From assembly GCA_900318175.1 (NCBI GenBank), contig ONJQ01000005.1, forward strand, positions 1-64,000: a DNA stretch of 64,000 nt, written 5' to 3'. Each line of letters starts with the position of its first letter. Within the stretch, counting starts at the first letter, position 1. The notes under the pieces were generated by a model. It was not told the DNA's origin, ran no database searches, and was given only the letters and a program-made list of their open reading frames with translations. This stretch comes from an uncultured Bacteroidales bacterium. Its GTDB lineage: Bacteria > Bacteroidota > Bacteroidia > Bacteroidales > P3. The position numbers and the translations under genes are program-made. Positions 61,216-64,000 of the stretch are shown here, piece by piece.

Positions 61216-61671
61216 ATGAGTACATTAAGTTACAAAACAATCTCCGCCAACAAAAACACCGTCCAGAAGGAATGGGTGCTCGTTGATGCCGAGAATCAGA
61301 CCGTAGGCCGTCTGGCTACCCGCGTAGCCAACATCCTGCGCGGCAAGACCAAACCTTGCTACACCCCGCATGTCGACTGCGGAGACAATGTCATCATCAT
61401 CAATGCCGAGAAGATTGTCTTCACCGGCAAGAAAATGACCGACAAAATCTACCAACGCTACACTGGATATCCCGGTGGCCAGCGCGAGACCACCCCTGCA
61501 AAGGTCCTCGCCACCCATCCGGAGCGCGTTCTCGAACACGCTATCCGTGGCATGCTTCCTAAAAACCGTCTTGGCGACGCCCTGTACCGCAACCTGCATA
61601 TCTATGCCGGTCCCGAGCATCCCCATCAGGGTCAGAATCCCAAAGCAATCAATATTAACGACGTTAGATAA
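61216..61671 (+). CDS. rplM: 50S ribosomal protein L13
   Basis: The 151-residue protein is an early-assembly component of the large subunit. Visible L13 features are WVLVDAENQTVGRLATRVAN, the GDNVIIINAEKI strand and PHQGQNPKAININDV at the C-terminus. rpsI follows after 8 bases, the standard rplM-rpsI pair. It is the presumed regulator of the structured leader. Confidence 0.98.
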   Translation: MSTLSYKTISANKNTVQKEWVLVDAENQTVGRLATRVANILRGKTKPCYTPHVDCGDNVIIINAEKIVFTGKKMTDKIYQRYTGYPGGQRETTPAKVLATHPERVLEHAIRGMLPKNRLGDALYRNLHIYAGPEHPHQGQNPKAININDVR

Positions 61672-61679
61672 ATAAAGAT

Positions 61680-62066
61680 ATGGAAGTAATCAACACCATT
61701 GGTAGAAGAAAATGTTCCGTTGCCCGCATCTATATGACCCCTGGCACCGGCAAGATTGTTGTCAACTCAAGAGACTATAAAGAGTATTTCCCCACTGGTC
61801 CGCTGCAGTTCATCGTCAACCAGCCTTTGCAGGTTGCCGGTGCTGAAGGCAAATGGGACATCAAAGCCAACCTCGACGGCGGTGGAATCACCGGTCAGGC
61901 TCAGGCTCTTCGCATGGCCATTGCCCGCGCACTCTGCGAGAACAACATCGAGGATCGTCCCGCTCTCAAGAAGGAAGGCTTCCTGATGCGCGACCCCCGT
62001 ATGGTTGAGCGTAAAAAGCCCGGCCAGCCCAAAGCCCGTAAGCGCTTCCAGTTCAGCAAACGTTAA
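61680..62066 (+). CDS. rpsI: 30S ribosomal protein S9
   Basis: The 128-residue protein shows GRRKCSVARIYMTPGTGKI at the N-terminus, the GGGITGQAQALRMAIARAL block and the C-terminal basic tail KPGQPKARKRFQFSKR that reaches the decoding centre. Length is normal. Confidence 0.98.
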   Translation: MEVINTIGRRKCSVARIYMTPGTGKIVVNSRDYKEYFPTGPLQFIVNQPLQVAGAEGKWDIKANLDGGGITGQAQALRMAIARALCENNIEDRPALKKEGFLMRDPRMVERKKPGQPKARKRFQFSKR

Positions 62067-62238
62067 CCGTTGGAAAGCTGTAGCACTTAACAGAACAACA
62101 AAATTAAAGTTTAGAATCCAAATCGGAGAGACGCTCCGCCTGGTTGCCAGTTCGGCAGCATAGGACCGCCGAAAAACCAAGCCCAAAGGACTACTCTACG
62201 ATTGGTTCAAATTAGGAAAGTAAACAATATAAAAAGAA
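62067..62238 (+). promoter_or_regulatory. Structured leader of rpsB, candidate S2 regulatory RNA
   Basis: A hairpin CGGAG/CTCCG (62124-62138) is followed by a longer stem TGGTT...TTCGGC paired with GCCGAA...AACCA (62141-62179). AACCAA can alternatively pair with TTGGTT at 62202, so two mutually exclusive states are possible before the rpsB start at 62239. This fits an autoregulated S2 leader, by analogy to other bacteria. No T-run terminator is evident. Confidence 0.45.
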
Positions 62239-63060
62239 ATGACTGAATTAAAATTCGAAGAACTCCTTGAGGCCGGTTGTCACTTTGGACACCTCAAGAG
62301 AAAATGGAATCCCAAAATGGCTCCCTACATTTTCAAGGAGCACAACGGTATCCACGTTATTGACCTGCAGAAGACCATCGCCAAGGCTGACGAGGCTGCT
62401 GCTGCACTGAAACAGATTGCCAAGAGCGGCAAGAAAGTTCTGTTCGTGGCCACCAAAAAACAGGCTAAAGATATCGTAGGCGAGATGGCCAAGAGCGTTG
62501 ACATGCCCTTCGTCACCGAGCGTTGGCCCGGCGGTATGCTCACCAACTTCGCCACCATCCGCAAGGCTGTGAAGAAGATGAACAATCTCGACCAGCTGAT
62601 GCACGACAAGGATTTCAACAATATCAGCAAACGCGAGCGCCTTCAGGTGCAGCGCGAACGTGCCAAGCTCGACAAGAACTTGGGTAGCATCGCCGACCTT
62701 ACCCGTCTGCCCAGCGCCCTGTTCGTCATCGACATCAACAAAGAGCACATTGCCGTCGCCGAGGCTCGCCGTCTGAACATCCCCACCTTTGCTCTGGTCG
62801 ACACCAACTGCAACCCCGACCTTATCGACTTCCCGATCCCCGCTAACGATGATGCTTCCAAGTCGATTGCCGCCATCCTGAAACACATGACGGAGGCTAT
62901 CCAGGAAGGTCTTAACGAGCGCATGCTCGACAAAGACGCCCAAAATGAGGAGAAGGACGAAGTTCAGGCCGAGGAGACTCCCGTTGAGAGAAAGACCCGT
63001 CCCCGCAGACCTCGTACCGACGCCCCCAAGGCAAAGGAAGAAGAGCCCAAGGCTGAATAA
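62239..63060 (+). CDS. rpsB: 30S ribosomal protein S2
   Basis: The 273-residue protein has the S2 signatures LLEAGCHFGHLKRKWNPKMA, FVTERWPGGMLTNFATIRK and LVDTNCNPDLIDFPIPANDD. The last 45 residues are an acidic/basic low-complexity extension (EEKDEVQAEETPVERKTRPR). tsf follows after 51 bases, the universal rpsB-tsf order. Confidence 0.98.
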   Translation: MTELKFEELLEAGCHFGHLKRKWNPKMAPYIFKEHNGIHVIDLQKTIAKADEAAAALKQIAKSGKKVLFVATKKQAKDIVGEMAKSVDMPFVTERWPGGMLTNFATIRKAVKKMNNLDQLMHDKDFNNISKRERLQVQRERAKLDKNLGSIADLTRLPSALFVIDINKEHIAVAEARRLNIPTFALVDTNCNPDLIDFPIPANDDASKSIAAILKHMTEAIQEGLNERMLDKDAQNEEKDEVQAEETPVERKTRPRRPRTDAPKAKEEEPKAE

Positions 63061-63111
63061 AGAATTGGCTCTGCAAAACAATAATCATTAACAAGAAAGA
63101 ATCTCATTACT

Positions 63112-64000
63112 ATGGCAAATATCACCGCAAAACAGGTAAACGAACTGCGCCAATTGACCGGTGTCGGCATGATGGACTGCAAGAAAGCCCTCGTCGAATG
63201 CGACGGCGACTTCGAGAAAGCTATCGACTTCCTCCGTCAGAAAGGCCAGAAGATGGCTGCCAAGCGTGCTGACCGCGACGCCAACGAAGGCTGCGTACTG
63301 GCTAAGAGCAATGGCAACTATGGTGCCGTCATCATGCTGAGCTGCGAAACCGACTTCGTGGCTACCAATGCTGACTTCGTGGCTTTCACCACCAGCATCC
63401 TCGACAACGCCATGGCCAAGCGCCTCACCACCAAGGAGCAGGTGCTCGACATGGATCTTGAAGGCCGCAAGGTGAGCGACTGCATCACCGACCAGATTGC
63501 CAAGATTGGTGAGAAGATTGAGCTTGCTCACTTCGAGACCATCGAGGCCGCCAAGGTCTATGCTTACATCCACCCCGGCAACCGCATGGCTTCCATCGTT
63601 GGAATGTCCAAGGAAGGTTACGATGAGGTTGGCCACAACATTGCCATGCAGGTTGTCGCCATGCGTCCTCTGGCACTCGATGCTGACAGCATCTCCCAAG
63701 AGATCAAGGACAAGGAACTGGCCGTCGCCGCTGAGAAGACCCGCGAGGAACTCATTGGCAAGGCTGTTGACGCTGCCCTGAAAAAGGCTGGCATCAACCC
63801 CGCCCACGTGGACAGCGAAGAGCACATGGCTTCCAACTGCGCCAAAGGCTGGATTACCGAGGAACAGGTAGAACAGGCCAAGAAAATCAAAGAGGAAGAG
63901 AGAGCCAAGAAGGCTGCCGCCCTCAATGAGAACCAGATTCAGCAGATTGCTCAGGGCCGCCTGAACAAGTTCTTCAAAGAGAACACCCTGGTTGAGCAGG
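63112..64000 (+). CDS. tsf: Elongation factor Ts, cut by the window edge
   Basis: The frame is open to the last base; 296 residues are visible. EF-Ts recycles EF-Tu by GDP release. The N-terminal UBA-like part contains the TDFV-adjacent signature LRQLTGVGMMDCKKALVEC and the core SCETDFVATNADF, the EF-Tu-contacting TDFV motif. The C-terminal helical part has the form seen in Bacteroidota (GWITEEQVEQAKKIK). The stop codon lies beyond 64000. Confidence 0.97.
   Translation, partial: MANITAKQVNELRQLTGVGMMDCKKALVECDGDFEKAIDFLRQKGQKMAAKRADRDANEGCVLAKSNGNYGAVIMLSCETDFVATNADFVAFTTSILDNAMAKRLTTKEQVLDMDLEGRKVSDCITDQIAKIGEKIELAHFETIEAAKVYAYIHPGNRMASIVGMSKEGYDEVGHNIAMQVVAMRPLALDADSISQEIKDKELAVAAEKTREELIGKAVDAALKKAGINPAHVDSEEHMASNCAKGWITEEQVEQAKKIKEEERAKKAAALNENQIQQIAQGRLNKFFKENTLVEQ

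Overview
The window reads as chromosomal DNA of an uncultured member of the Bacteroidales (Bacteroidota). The evidence is direct: repeated TAnnTTTG promoter elements, three large secreted proteins with type IX secretion (T9SS) C-terminal sorting domains, an S46 dipeptidyl-peptidase, Bacteroidota-style FtsL and SecG, and starts without obvious Shine-Dalgarno sequences. The species cannot be named from sequence alone.

Positions 1-6430 form an accessory island, visibly more AT-rich than the rest, directly downstream of two tRNA-Leu genes. It holds a decayed AlbA_2-type gene in two pieces, an orphan 255-aa gene, a resolvase remnant and a tightly overlapping minus-strand operon: NTF2-like protein, FkbH-family HAD/acetyltransferase, two different DUF488 proteins and a dual-OB protein. 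This operon is the best candidate for an undescribed system.

Positions 6973-17368 hold a very large exported protein of unknown function, a divergent LTA-synthase-like membrane sulfatase with rsmE and a DUF4159 gene, then mnmA and an EamA transporter. Positions 17474-32932 are a nearly complete division and cell wall (dcw) cluster on the minus strand, transcribed mraZ-rsmH-ftsL-ftsI-murE-mraY-murD*-ftsW-murG-murC-ftsQ-ftsA-ftsZ. The murD position holds only a 179-aa remnant of the C-terminal ligase domain. MurC carries a His/Asp/Glu-rich insertion. Many spacers contain the same 16-bp-phased repeat oriented with transcription.

Positions 33652-48272 contain an S46 peptidase, HU, fmt, a striking in-frame fusion of sigma-54 (RpoN) to a secreted M23/LysM peptidase, a RecD-like helicase, secG, a small helical protein, rpmH, rlmD, a repeat-containing T9SS cargo protein, apbE and yicC. 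A structured non-coding stretch follows.

Positions 48910-54322 are two tandem 855-aa T9SS cargo paralogues whose promoters look alike. Positions 54618-60980 encode a TPR lipoprotein, a DUF4292 lipoprotein, an exported unknown, TadA, an acyltransferase, a sugar nucleotidyltransferase and a THUMP-like methyltransferase. The window ends in the translation operon rplM-rpsI-rpsB-tsf (tsf cut by the edge), with structured leaders before rplM and rpsB.
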